From Gemmatimonadota bacterium (GTDB lineage: Bacteria > Gemmatimonadota > Gemmatimonadetes > Gemmatimonadales > Gemmatimonadaceae): a DNA stretch of 36,553 nucleotides. The notes beneath the pieces were generated by a model. That model was not told the origin of the DNA. It searched no databases and saw nothing but the letters and a program-made list of their open reading frames with translations. This document shows, in pieces, positions 24,342-33,785 of the stretch. The stretch spans positions 1 to 36,553 of the forward strand of contig PLLD01000281.1 in assembly GCA_003141205.1 (NCBI GenBank), in the 5' to 3' direction. Positions within the stretch are counted from its first letter, which is position 1, and every line of letters starts with the position of its first letter. The position numbers and the translations under genes are program-made.

Positions 24342-27300
24342 GTGCTGCGTCGCGCTCACCTGGCGTTGTGTCTGGCGTTGGTGGTCAGTAGCCCCCCCGT
24401 GCCTGTGGTCGCTCAGACCATGCAGGTTGCGGCTGTTCCGCCGAAGTTTCTCTCCGTTCCGGAGGGCGGAACGGCCCCGGTGGATGTGAGCGGGGCGCCG
24501 ATCCTGCAGCGTCGGGTGACGCTCGATTTCGATGCCGTGCCGTTGCATGCTGCGCTCGATGCGGTCACGAAGCAGACCGGGATCACGTTCGTGGCGAGCT
24601 GGGAGCTGGCGGCGCTGGGCACGCGGGTGTCGTTACATGCGGACCGGATTACGGCGGTTGCCGCATTGACGGAGCTCCTGGTGGGAGCCGGGCTCGACGT
24701 GCAGCTCACTCCCAACGGAGTCGCGACCCTTATTCCCCGTGCTGCCGTTCCGTCGCGGTATGCGGCTCGACAGGGCGCGGCGACGATCGCCGGCCACGTG
24801 ACCGACGGGGCGCTCAAGTCGCCGCTGTCTGACGTGTCGGTTCGGGTCGAGGGGACGGCGCTCCGCACTACGGCTAACACGGCCGGGAAGTACACGATCG
24901 CGGGCGTTGCAGCGGGGACCTATCGTATCACCGCCCGGCGCGTGGGATATCAGCCGCTCACGAAGGAGATCACCGTCGCGGGCGATCAGGTCGCCACGCT
25001 TGACTTCGCCCTGGTGGGGGCGCCGACGCGGCTCGACGAAGTCGTGACGACGGCCGTCGGTGAACAAAGACGCTATCAGGTCGGGAACGACATATCGGTG
25101 ATCAATGCCGACTCGATCGCGCCGACGGCGCCGATTACGAGCTTAACGGACCTGATCTCCTCCCGGGCGCCGGGCGTTACGGTGCTCGAGACGAGCGGAT
25201 TGACCGGATCCGGCGAAGCGATACGTATTGAGGGGCTCTCGAGCCTCGTCCTGCAGAACGACCCCATTCTGATCGTCGACGGCGTGCGCCAGGATAATTC
25301 GGCCGGGGGGGATCTCGCGGTATATGCATTGGGCGGGAGCCACCCGACGCCCAGCCGTCTCAACGACATCGATTTCAGCGACATCCAGACGGTCGATATC
25401 CTGAAGGGGCCGTCCGCAAGCACGGAGTACGGGACCGATGCGGCGAATGGCGTCATTGTCATTACGACGAAGCACGGAGCGACGGGCGCACCGCAATGGC
25501 GAGCGTCGGCGGAGCAGACGGAGAGCGGCATCCCTCAGCGCTTCGCGACCGGCTACTATAGCTGGGGCCACACGACGGATGGGACGAATACCGCGGTCGA
25601 TTGCCAGCTGAGCGCCCCCTATCCCCAGCTCGCGTTCGGCTCATCAGCGGGCAACTGCATTGTCGACAGCGTGACCCGGTGGAACCCGTTGAACCATGCC
25701 GCGACATCGATCTTCGGCACCGGGAATCGAGGGAAATACGACCTGTCGGTGAGCGGTGGATCGGATGCCGTCCGGTACTTCGTCTCCGGCGGCCTGTCGA
25801 ACGAGACCGGGGTGATCCAGATGCCGGCGGTCTTCAAGGAGGTAGCCGACACGGCGGGGCTGGGGTTACCGAACGCGGCGTTCGCCCCCAATAGCGAGCA
25901 ACAGCGGTCGGTACGCGCCAACACGTCGATCAAGCTCGGACCGACGGCGGACCTGACGGCGGCGGCCAGTTATCTCGCGACGTTCAAGGAGACGCCGAAT
26001 GCGTCGACGCTGTACGCCGGCGTCTTCAACGCGCCCGCCCTGAGCGACGCCGCGCATTACTACGGGTATGGATACTACGGCGGATCGTCCGCCTCACTCA
26101 CGCCGCTGTCGCAGCTGTCGGAGATCGGATCGCAGAACAGCGACCGTGTGACCGGCGGTCTCACGGCGAACTGGCGGCCGACGGGCTGGTTTGTCGGACA
26201 CGCGACCGTAGGCCTCGATCATGGGTCGCAATCGAGTCAATCGCTCGACTACCCCCTCGCCAACAGCGCATATGAGTACTCACCGCCGTCGCTGGGTATC
26301 GCCGATGTGACGACGGATGTGTACTCGGTGGATCTACGGGGCACGGTGACGGCATCTCTCTCGCGCGGGCTCCGCGCCGTGACATCGGGTGGACTCCAGA
26401 TGGTCGACACGCGGGTCGCCGGGCAAACCGCCTACTCGCGAAATATCACCGCCACGAACCTCACCCTGAATGGCGCGACCGGCCCCCTCGTAACGCAGAT
26501 CGGGACGCGGCAGGCCACGCTGGGTGGGTACGGGGAGGAGGAGCTGAGCGTCGCCGATCGGCTCTTCGTGACCGGAGCGCTCCGGATCGATGCGGCCAGT
26601 GGCTTCGGAGGGGCCTATGCCACCGCTGCGTATCCCAAGGCCAGCGTATCGTGGCTCGCCCTCGACGGCGGCCGTACGACCATCCGCGTGCGCGGCGCCT
26701 TCGGCGAATCGGGTGTGCAACCAATGAATGGGGCGGCGCTGCAATTGTATGGGCCGATCGTCGCGCCGGTCGGCAGTGGCGGAAGCTCGGTGCCTGCGAG
26801 CCTGGTGAGCTGGCCGGGAAACCCGAACCTTCGGCCCGAGCGCTCCGAGGAATTCGAGGGCGGAGTGGACGTCGGTGGATGGGGGAACCGCGTCAGCCTG
26901 GCACTCACAGGCTACTCCAAATCCACCCACGACGCATTGGTGAACGTCGATCTGGGCGGGACGCTGGGGGACTACACGTATCAGGAGAACATCGGCGAAG
27001 TGCGGAATACGGGGCTCGAAGGGAGCTTGACGGTGGGCGTGGTAGAGTCCCGCTCGGTCACCTGGGAGGTCGGGCTGAACGCCTCTGTGAACCACAACGT
27101 GCTGATCTCCCTGGCTCCCGGCGTGATCGCGCAAACGGTGAACACGTTCGCGGTACAATTCCGGCAGGCGGTGGCTTTCCCCCTGTACGGGATCTGGGCG
27201 CAGCCCTCGACATACACGGATGCGAACCACGATGGGATCATCGAGCCGAACGAGCTCACCGTAGGCGATTCCGCCGAATACTCCGGGTCGAGTCTTCCCA

Positions 27301-27812
27301 CGCAGGAGGTCTCCATCTCGACGCACCTGGGGCTCTGGAGGGGGGCTCTCGCGGTCGCGAGCCTTGTCGACTATCGCGGCGGCTATAGGATCGCGAACAC
27401 AGTCGGGGGGATCATGGATGGTTCCGGGAATTCGCCCGGGACGAACAATCCCACGGCGCCGTTGTGGCTGCAGGCCCGAGCCATCTCCAACAACATCGGG
27501 GCGGCTCCGGCGCTGGACGTAGAGGATGGGTCGTTCGTGCGGGTCCGGGAGGTATCGGTGACCTACACCGTACCGCACTCCCTAACGCGCAAACTGCGGC
27601 TGCAGAATCTCAGCGTGACCGGCGCGGTGCGGAACCTCGCGCTATGGACCCGCTATAGCGGCATCGATCCGGAGGTGAGCAACTCCGAGGGATCCAACGT
27701 CCAGCTCTCGCAAACGACGGGTGGGGCCGTGGTCAACAATGACGTGCGCTCGGACGCAGGCGCGGTGCCCTTGGCGCGGTACTGGGTACTTCGGCTCAAC
27801 CTGGGACTGTGA
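24342..27812 (+). CDS. SusC/RagA-type TonB-dependent outer-membrane receptor with STN and CarboxypepD_reg domains
   Basis: STN: VTLDFDAVPLHAALDAVTKQTGITFVAS; IAGHVTDGALKSPLSDVSVRVEGT...VGYQPLTKEITV; plug: GEAIRIEGLSSLVLQNDPILIVDGVRQ...VDILKGPSASTEYGTDAANGVIVITTK. Confidence 0.95.
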   Translation: MLRRAHLALCLALVVSSPPVPVVAQTMQVAAVPPKFLSVPEGGTAPVDVSGAPILQRRVTLDFDAVPLHAALDAVTKQTGITFVASWELAALGTRVSLHADRITAVAALTELLVGAGLDVQLTPNGVATLIPRAAVPSRYAARQGAATIAGHVTDGALKSPLSDVSVRVEGTALRTTANTAGKYTIAGVAAGTYRITARRVGYQPLTKEITVAGDQVATLDFALVGAPTRLDEVVTTAVGEQRRYQVGNDISVINADSIAPTAPITSLTDLISSRAPGVTVLETSGLTGSGEAIRIEGLSSLVLQNDPILIVDGVRQDNSAGGDLAVYALGGSHPTPSRLNDIDFSDIQTVDILKGPSASTEYGTDAANGVIVITTKHGATGAPQWRASAEQTESGIPQRFATGYYSWGHTTDGTNTAVDCQLSAPYPQLAFGSSAGNCIVDSVTRWNPLNHAATSIFGTGNRGKYDLSVSGGSDAVRYFVSGGLSNETGVIQMPAVFKEVADTAGLGLPNAAFAPNSEQQRSVRANTSIKLGPTADLTAAASYLATFKETPNASTLYAGVFNAPALSDAAHYYGYGYYGGSSASLTPLSQLSEIGSQNSDRVTGGLTANWRPTGWFVGHATVGLDHGSQSSQSLDYPLANSAYEYSPPSLGIADVTTDVYSVDLRGTVTASLSRGLRAVTSGGLQMVDTRVAGQTAYSRNITATNLTLNGATGPLVTQIGTRQATLGGYGEEELSVADRLFVTGALRIDAASGFGGAYATAAYPKASVSWLALDGGRTTIRVRGAFGESGVQPMNGAALQLYGPIVAPVGSGGSSVPASLVSWPGNPNLRPERSEEFEGGVDVGGWGNRVSLALTGYSKSTHDALVNVDLGGTLGDYTYQENIGEVRNTGLEGSLTVGVVESRSVTWEVGLNASVNHNVLISLAPGVIAQTVNTFAVQFRQAVAFPLYGIWAQPSTYTDANHDGIIEPNELTVGDSAEYSGSSLPTQEVSISTHLGLWRGALAVASLVDYRGGYRIANTVGGIMDGSGNSPGTNNPTAPLWLQARAISNNIGAAPALDVEDGSFVRVREVSVTYTVPHSLTRKLRLQNLSVTGAVRNLALWTRYSGIDPEVSNSEGSNVQLSQTTGGAVVNNDVRSDAGAVPLARYWVLRLNLGL

Positions 27813-29215
27813 TGCGCCCGCGGATAGTCGTCCTAGCGGTAGGCGTCCTGACGCTGGGCGTCGCGTTTGGGTGCCGCCCGAGCGATGTCTTGAGCGTACC
27901 GGCACCCGACGGGGTCGTCGCGAGCAGCGCGCTGCAAAATCAAAACGGCGCGGAGAGCGCGCTCAATGGCGCGAAATTGCAGCTATTCGACGGGGCCGAC
28001 GGTAGCCTGAGCGACGGCGTGTTGGGCAACACCGGCCTGCTGTCGGACGAGTTCACCTTTAGCGGCTTCTCGGACCTCGGCTCGTATGCGAATGTCGACG
28101 CCCGGATGACGGCCGCGAGCCGGGGCTTTGCCGAGCCGGGCGATGCCCCCTGGGTGAAGTTGCTCCAGGCGCGGTCGGCGCTCGCGTTGGCGCTTCCGCT
28201 ACTCGAGAAATACGAGCCGGCGAGCGGGCGATCGAAGGTCGGTGAGGCGTACGCGCTTCTCGGGTATGCAGAGCTGCTCATCGCCGAGTCGTATTGCGCA
28301 GGCACGCCGCTCGATGGGCTGGTGCCGGGGGGCGGCGTGCAGTATGGGACGCCCCTCACGACGGACTCCCTGCTCGGACTCGCCCAGGCCCATTTCGACT
28401 CCGCCGTCGCGGCGGCCACCGGAAGCGACTCCGTGGTGGGACTTGCCAGCGTGGGGCTCGGCCGGACCCTCATGGACCGTGGCCAGTATGGGGCGGCGGC
28501 GATGGCGGTGGCAGGAGTGCCGATAAGCTTCGTGTATGCCGCGACGCTCGAGCAGAGCAACACGACGGCTCCCTTCATCGAGAATCTCTACGCACAGGCG
28601 ATACAGAACAATTTCAACGCGGCCTTCAACATCGCGGATGGCGAAGGGATCAATGGACTGAATTTCATCTCGGCACACGACCCCCGTCTGGCCATCGATA
28701 GCTCGATGCTGACGGCCGATGGCGGCACGTGGTATCTGCCGGCGAAGTTCGAGGCGAATCTGTCCTCCATCCCCCTTGCCACCGGAGTCGAGGCCGGTCT
28801 GATCGTCGCCGAAGCCGCGCTGCAGACGAGCGCTTCCACATGGCTTGCGGACGTGAACGCGTTGCGGGCGGCCGGGCCCAGTACTTACCTCGGCCTGGAC
28901 AGCGCCCTCGTGCCGTTGGCGGATCCCGGGACGGATAGCGGCCGCGTGAGTCTCATGTTCCGCGAGCGAGCGTTCTGGCTATTTGGGACGGGGACACGGC
29001 TCGGAGATCTCCGGCGGCTGGTTCGGCAGTATGGACGAGATCAGAGCACGGTATTTCCGTCGGGGCCCTACGCGAACGGCAATAACCCGTTTCTCCCCGT
29101 ACCGGTGCCGCATTACGGAGCGGACGTGGATCTGACCCTACCGACGCCGGCGGGCGGGGTCACGATCACCAACCCCAGTTACAAGGGATGCCTCGCGTCG
29201 ACGACCGTCGCGTGA
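27812..29215 (+). CDS. SusD/RagB-like outer-membrane lipoprotein
   Basis: Signal with lipobox LTLGVAFGC; helical SusD-like fold, C-terminal FRERAFWLFGTGTRLGDLRRLVRQYGRDQSTVFPSGPYANGNNPFLPVP; ATGA overlap with susC. Confidence 0.9.
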   Translation: MRPRIVVLAVGVLTLGVAFGCRPSDVLSVPAPDGVVASSALQNQNGAESALNGAKLQLFDGADGSLSDGVLGNTGLLSDEFTFSGFSDLGSYANVDARMTAASRGFAEPGDAPWVKLLQARSALALALPLLEKYEPASGRSKVGEAYALLGYAELLIAESYCAGTPLDGLVPGGGVQYGTPLTTDSLLGLAQAHFDSAVAAATGSDSVVGLASVGLGRTLMDRGQYGAAAMAVAGVPISFVYAATLEQSNTTAPFIENLYAQAIQNNFNAAFNIADGEGINGLNFISAHDPRLAIDSSMLTADGGTWYLPAKFEANLSSIPLATGVEAGLIVAEAALQTSASTWLADVNALRAAGPSTYLGLDSALVPLADPGTDSGRVSLMFRERAFWLFGTGTRLGDLRRLVRQYGRDQSTVFPSGPYANGNNPFLPVPVPHYGADVDLTLPTPAGGVTITNPSYKGCLASTTVA

Positions 29216-29231
29216 CGATGAGGTACTTTAG

Positions 29232-30650
29232 ATGAGATCGGCCGCACGTGTTTGGACGCTCATTTGCTGGAGCGCCTGGACTGCGGGGTCGGCGGCGGCG
29301 GCGCGCGCCCAGCTCGCCCCCATTCCAGTGGATCAGCTGGATAGCACCGGGCACCGGCACAGTCCAGCGGCCCTCGGCACGCCGGACGAGTTGCGGGTCG
29401 ATGTGGAGCTCGCGGCCGAGGACGGTCGCGATGCGATCGCGCCCGCAGACACTCTTTATCCGAAGGATGCGCTGCGCGCGGCGACGGTAGCGCGCGCGCG
29501 GGTGTGGCTCGATTCCGTGGCGGCGAAACCGGTCCATGGGCTCCAGCTCACGCCATACGGCCAGCTGGCGGTGATGGGCGAGCAGGATGCGCTCGCACAA
29601 AAGGAGCTCGCGCAGCGCCTCGCGACGCCGGGGTTGTCGGTGGAGGACCGGGCCTTTGCGTTGAGCGCTGGCGCAATCGCCTTTGCCGATCGCGAGCACC
29701 CGCAGTGGCTATCCGTAGCAGAGCGGTATCTGGCCCAGCTCGTGGCACTTGGCGTCCCGGGCGACGCGTGGCAGTTCGCCGCCCGCGACCAACTCTCGGC
29801 CGTGTACTACGAGCTTGGCCGGCGCCCCGAGGCTCTGGCTCACGCACTCGGCGCTTATGCGCTGCTGCCGGACCTTCCCTTCGAGGAGCATATCCTTGGG
29901 ATGAACGGGGGATTGTATTTGCGGGTCGCGGACATCCTTCTCGGGACGCCGGGAATGGCGGACGGACGCAGCCGAATGCACGCCGTGGATTCCTTGATCG
30001 TTGCGATGGCGCATCCCGCGCCCGACCGAATTCAGCTCGATTCGGGGACGCTATGGCCGGGGCAGCGGATGATTCGGATGGTGCAGGCGGACAGCGCGTT
30101 TGTTTTCTCGATCGGGCAGCCTGGCGCTCCGGTTAGGGGAACCACGTGGATCAACGGGACCGATGCCGGCCCGCACGACCAACGGGTTGATGACGGGCGG
30201 GTCTACCTCCTCGATTTCTTCCCACTGGGCGCGCCGTCGATCCTGGCGGGGCAACTAAGCCTGGAACGTCTGCAGCGGCGCCTGGGCCCCGCCGTCCAAG
30301 TCATCGGAATTACCAGCGCGAGCGGCCATTGGGGCGAGCAGTTCGTCGACCCCGACGTCGAGATCCAACGATGGCAGCATTTCTTCGCGCAGGATCTTCG
30401 GCTGAGCTTCCCGGTCGCCATTTGGGCCAGACCCAAGGAGCAGACGCTGCAGGGCGGCATGCTGCCTCCGCAGAATCCCACCCTCGCTGCCTATCATATG
30501 CCCGGCGGATTCGGCGTGGTCGTCGTCGACGCGCGAGGGCGCGTGCGCCGCTTCTTCACCGCCGGGCGCGACCAGGAGGATGACATCGCCCAGTTCGTGA
30601 CGCAGATCGAGGCGGAGGGGACGGGCACCGCGCCACGTTCCGCGCGATGA
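29232..30650 (+). CDS. TlpA/AhpC-TSA-like thioredoxin-fold protein with N-terminal helical region, cysteine-free mature protein
   Basis: DDGRVYLLDFFPLGAPSILAGQLSLERLQRRLGPAVQVIGITSASGHWGEQF...YHMPGGFGVVVVDARGRVRRFFTAGRDQEDDIAQFV; signal peptide. Confidence 0.7.
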   Translation: MRSAARVWTLICWSAWTAGSAAAARAQLAPIPVDQLDSTGHRHSPAALGTPDELRVDVELAAEDGRDAIAPADTLYPKDALRAATVARARVWLDSVAAKPVHGLQLTPYGQLAVMGEQDALAQKELAQRLATPGLSVEDRAFALSAGAIAFADREHPQWLSVAERYLAQLVALGVPGDAWQFAARDQLSAVYYELGRRPEALAHALGAYALLPDLPFEEHILGMNGGLYLRVADILLGTPGMADGRSRMHAVDSLIVAMAHPAPDRIQLDSGTLWPGQRMIRMVQADSAFVFSIGQPGAPVRGTTWINGTDAGPHDQRVDDGRVYLLDFFPLGAPSILAGQLSLERLQRRLGPAVQVIGITSASGHWGEQFVDPDVEIQRWQHFFAQDLRLSFPVAIWARPKEQTLQGGMLPPQNPTLAAYHMPGGFGVVVVDARGRVRRFFTAGRDQEDDIAQFVTQIEAEGTGTAPRSAR

Positions 30651-32356
30651 GACCGGTGTCGGGCGGGGTCGAAGGGGCGGCGGGCCACAGTCAGCTCTCT
30701 ACGGGGAGCGCGGCACGGGGTTGCTCGCGCCGAGCGTTCGTCTCAGCTGCGTCGCTGGCGGTGGCGGGTATTGCGATCGGAGCGCGCCGTCTGTCGGCGG
30801 CGGAGCTGGCCACCGGGATTGCCCCCAACGCGCTCATGCCGGATCCGATGGACGCGGCCGGGTTGCGGGCGCTGGCGACGGCGGCGATCGACGCCGCGCG
30901 GAGTGCCGGAGCGACATACGCCGATGTTCGAGTGGGTGCGTCCCAACGCTTCTCTCTTGGAAAGACCGGAGGGGCCCTCGGGTTCTGGGCAGCGGGGGAT
31001 GTGTTGTTCGGGTTCGGAATCCGTGCGTTGGTCGGTGGCCGATGGGGCTTCGTTCACGGCGACGTGGCAAGCGCGGATGCCGTTGCGACCGCAGCCCGCG
31101 GCGCGGCGGCGCAGGGGAAGAACGGGGCCGGCGCGACATCGGCCGGGGCGGAGTATGCCCCGGCGGGTGCCGTCACCGGTGAATGGCGCACGCCGATGGT
31201 GATCGACCCGTTCGCGGTTCCCCTGCACGAGCAGATGGCGCTGATCCAATCCTGGCTGGACACGATGGCGGGGGTGCGGGGGCTCGACAGCCGGCCGAGC
31301 GTGGCGTGGCAGAGGGAGGTGAGGGTTTTCGCATCGACGGAGGGATCGCTCATCACTCAGCACTTCGGTCGCATCGATCCGGACTTCGACATTTCGGGGA
31401 CGCGCATGATGGGGGGGGAGACTGTCGAGATAAAAGTTCCGTCGTTCTACGCGATGGCGGGCGGGTACGAGGCGATGGCGCGCGAGTCGATTCATGAAGA
31501 GATAAAGGCGACCGCGGAGGATGTTCGGCGGATGGCAAGTCTCGAGGCGCGGACCCTCGATGTCGGGCGGTATCCCGTCGTCCTGGACGGGATGACGTTT
31601 GGGTCTCTGCTTTTCAGTACTGTCGGCCGGGCACTGGAGCTCGATCGCGCTCTGGGGGAGGAGGCGGACGCGTCGGGGACGAGCTATTTGGCCCCGCCCG
31701 CTAGCATCGTTGGAACGCCGGTTTTCTCGCCCGTGCTGAATGTGAGCACCGATCGCGCACTGCCCAGCGTGACGAGCGCGAAGTGGGATGACGAAGGGGT
31801 CGAGCCGGAGACGGGCCCCGTGATTAAGGGGGGGGCGCTGGTCGATTACGAGACGTCCCGGCAGGCGGCGTCGACGTTGCAGCCGTGGTACCATCGGCAG
31901 AGCCGGCCCGTTGCGTCGCGCGGGAGGGCGGTTGCGACTGCGTGTGACCAGGCCGTGCAGATCCGTTGTGGGCATCTCACGGTAACGCACGCGAGGGCGG
32001 CGGCGACGATCGACGACCTGATTCGCGGCATCCCGCGAGGACTTCTCGTTCGCGGCGGATATCAGATATCGACCGATCAGCAGCTCACGACCGGCAATGT
32101 GGATGCGTTCGGCGGTGCGCTCATCCTTCAGGTGGAGAAGGGGCGCGTGGTTCGGCGGGTCAGGAATGTTGGACTGGAATGGAGCACACTGCCGTTCCTC
32201 AAGACCCTTGCGGCTGTCGGAGATGCGAGCACGGTGGCTCACGCGACAGGGGAGAGCTACAAGGGCGTGCCCTGGCACGGCGCGCCGTATCACACGACGG
32301 CTCCGGCTGGGCTGTTCACAGAGGTCAGGGTGGTTGAGATCGGTGGAGCGATCTAG
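30647..32356 (+). CDS. TldD-like protein (TldD/PmbA family) with Tat-type signal, metal-binding motif absent
   Basis: CSRRAFVSAASLAVAGIAIG Tat-like signal; HEEIKATAEDVRRMASLEARTLDVGRYPVVLDGMTFGSLLFSTVGRALELD; SAKWDDEGVEPETGPVIKGGALVDYETSRQAAS. ATGA overlap with the preceding gene. Confidence 0.85.
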   Translation: MRPVSGGVEGAAGHSQLSTGSAARGCSRRAFVSAASLAVAGIAIGARRLSAAELATGIAPNALMPDPMDAAGLRALATAAIDAARSAGATYADVRVGASQRFSLGKTGGALGFWAAGDVLFGFGIRALVGGRWGFVHGDVASADAVATAARGAAAQGKNGAGATSAGAEYAPAGAVTGEWRTPMVIDPFAVPLHEQMALIQSWLDTMAGVRGLDSRPSVAWQREVRVFASTEGSLITQHFGRIDPDFDISGTRMMGGETVEIKVPSFYAMAGGYEAMARESIHEEIKATAEDVRRMASLEARTLDVGRYPVVLDGMTFGSLLFSTVGRALELDRALGEEADASGTSYLAPPASIVGTPVFSPVLNVSTDRALPSVTSAKWDDEGVEPETGPVIKGGALVDYETSRQAASTLQPWYHRQSRPVASRGRAVATACDQAVQIRCGHLTVTHARAAATIDDLIRGIPRGLLVRGGYQISTDQQLTTGNVDAFGGALILQVEKGRVVRRVRNVGLEWSTLPFLKTLAAVGDASTVAHATGESYKGVPWHGAPYHTTAPAGLFTEVRVVEIGGAI

Positions 32357-32358
32357 AC

Positions 32359-33777
32359 GTGCGTCTATCTCGGACGTCCGCATCGAGCGACGAGCCGGTC
32401 CTGACGCGCGCGCAGGCGCACGAGCTCGGGCAGAAGGCGTTGGGCATGACGTCTGCGGATATCGTCAGCATGGAACTCGTTCACACGACCCGGCAGATCA
32501 CGCGCATCGCTGGCGATCGGACACGCACCGGTGATGATGGCGACGAGCTCCGCATCACCGTCACGACCGGATACGGACAGAAGGGCACCGTATCGATGGT
32601 GACGAATCAGGTCGATGACGCGATGCTCAAGGGGGCGGTCGTCCGGGCTGAGGGTGCGGCGCGCGCTCTGACCGGCCCCCTGCGCAGTCTCCTCAATATT
32701 CCTCGGGGGCCGTAGCAATACCTGCCGGTCGACCTATGGCGGGATGCGAGCGTCGCGGCGCTGCGGGAAAGGACGACGGCGGCGTCGGACATGATCGACG
32801 TGGTGCGGTCGGCGGGATTGGTGGCGGCGGGGTTCGTGGGTGTTATGGCACGGTGCGCGGCGGTCATGAATAAGGATGGACTGGAGAGTTACTATCGCGA
32901 GACGGATTGCGAATGCACGATGACCGCGCGGACGGCGGATGGCACGTCATCCGGCTGGCATGGGCAGGCCAACCGCGACTGGGGGAAGGTCGAGGCGCAC
33001 GTGGTTGCGGCGACGGCGGTCGACATCGCGCAACGGGGAGCGAACCCCAAAGCGGTCGAGCCGGGGCGTCATGTGGCGATTCTGACTCCGCTGGCGGTCG
33101 TGCAACTCGTGCATCTCATGACGTCGGCATTCGACGCGATCCAGACCGATAGCGGCGGAACCCCGTTTTCCATGCATCCGACCGGGAGCAAGCGTGGGCT
33201 GCGTGTGTTCGATCGGCGGCTGAGCATGTCGTCGGATCCGGCGGATGCGGATGGCGGGTATCGCCCGGACTTTGCCGGTGGCATGCCGGAGCCCAAGATG
33301 ACGTGGGTGGAGAACGGGGTACTCACGAATCTGGCGTACAGCCCGTGGTACGCCATGGAGACGGGTCAGCGCTATGCGGGCGACCCCTGGTCGTTCCGGA
33401 TGAGTGGGGGATCGGCATCGATCGAGAGCATGATCGCCGCGTGCCAGGAAGGGATCCTTGTCAATCGCGTCTCGAATCTCGAGCTCAGCGACGCGTCCAA
33501 GGGAACGGTGACCGGTGTCACGCGCGACGGGTGCTTCCTGGTCAGGCAGGGCAAAATCGTCCAACCGGTCAAGAACTTTCGGTTCCGCGACTCGCCCTGG
33601 TTCTTCCTCAACAACATTCTTTCTCTAGGTGTCCCGGTTCGCGCCGCGTTTGGCTACACTCCGCCCGCCGCGGACGAATCCTTTGGCGATTCGACCGCGT
33701 GGCCTCGCCGCCCCATCATCGTGCCGCCGATGATGGTCCAGGACTTCAACTTCACATCGTTAGCGGAAGCGGTGTAA
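32359..33777 (+). pseudogene. TldE/PmbA-like gene interrupted by an in-frame TAG at 32713-32715
   Basis: ORFs 32359..32715 and 32791..33777 are in the same frame; sequence between reads ...LNIPRGP*QYLPVDLWRDASVAALRERTTAASDMIDVV... Both halves are PmbA-like (N-term ITRIAGDRTRTGDDGDELRITVTTGYGQKG; C-term GVTRDGCFLVRQGKIVQPVKNFRFRDSP). Confidence 0.88.
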
Positions 33778-33785
33778 TCGGTCCT

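Noticed and set aside
22791-24548. 585-aa minus-strand ORF
   Set aside because: Antisense to ECF sigma/FecR genes with recognisable family motifs.
30743-32383. 546-aa minus-strand ORF
   Set aside because: Antisense shadow of the TldD-like gene; no recognisable domain.
32710-32718. TAG as pyrrolysine or programmed recoding
   Set aside because: No pyl genes or recoding element visible in the window; a nonsense mutation of CAG is simpler. Kept only as an open question in the amber finding.
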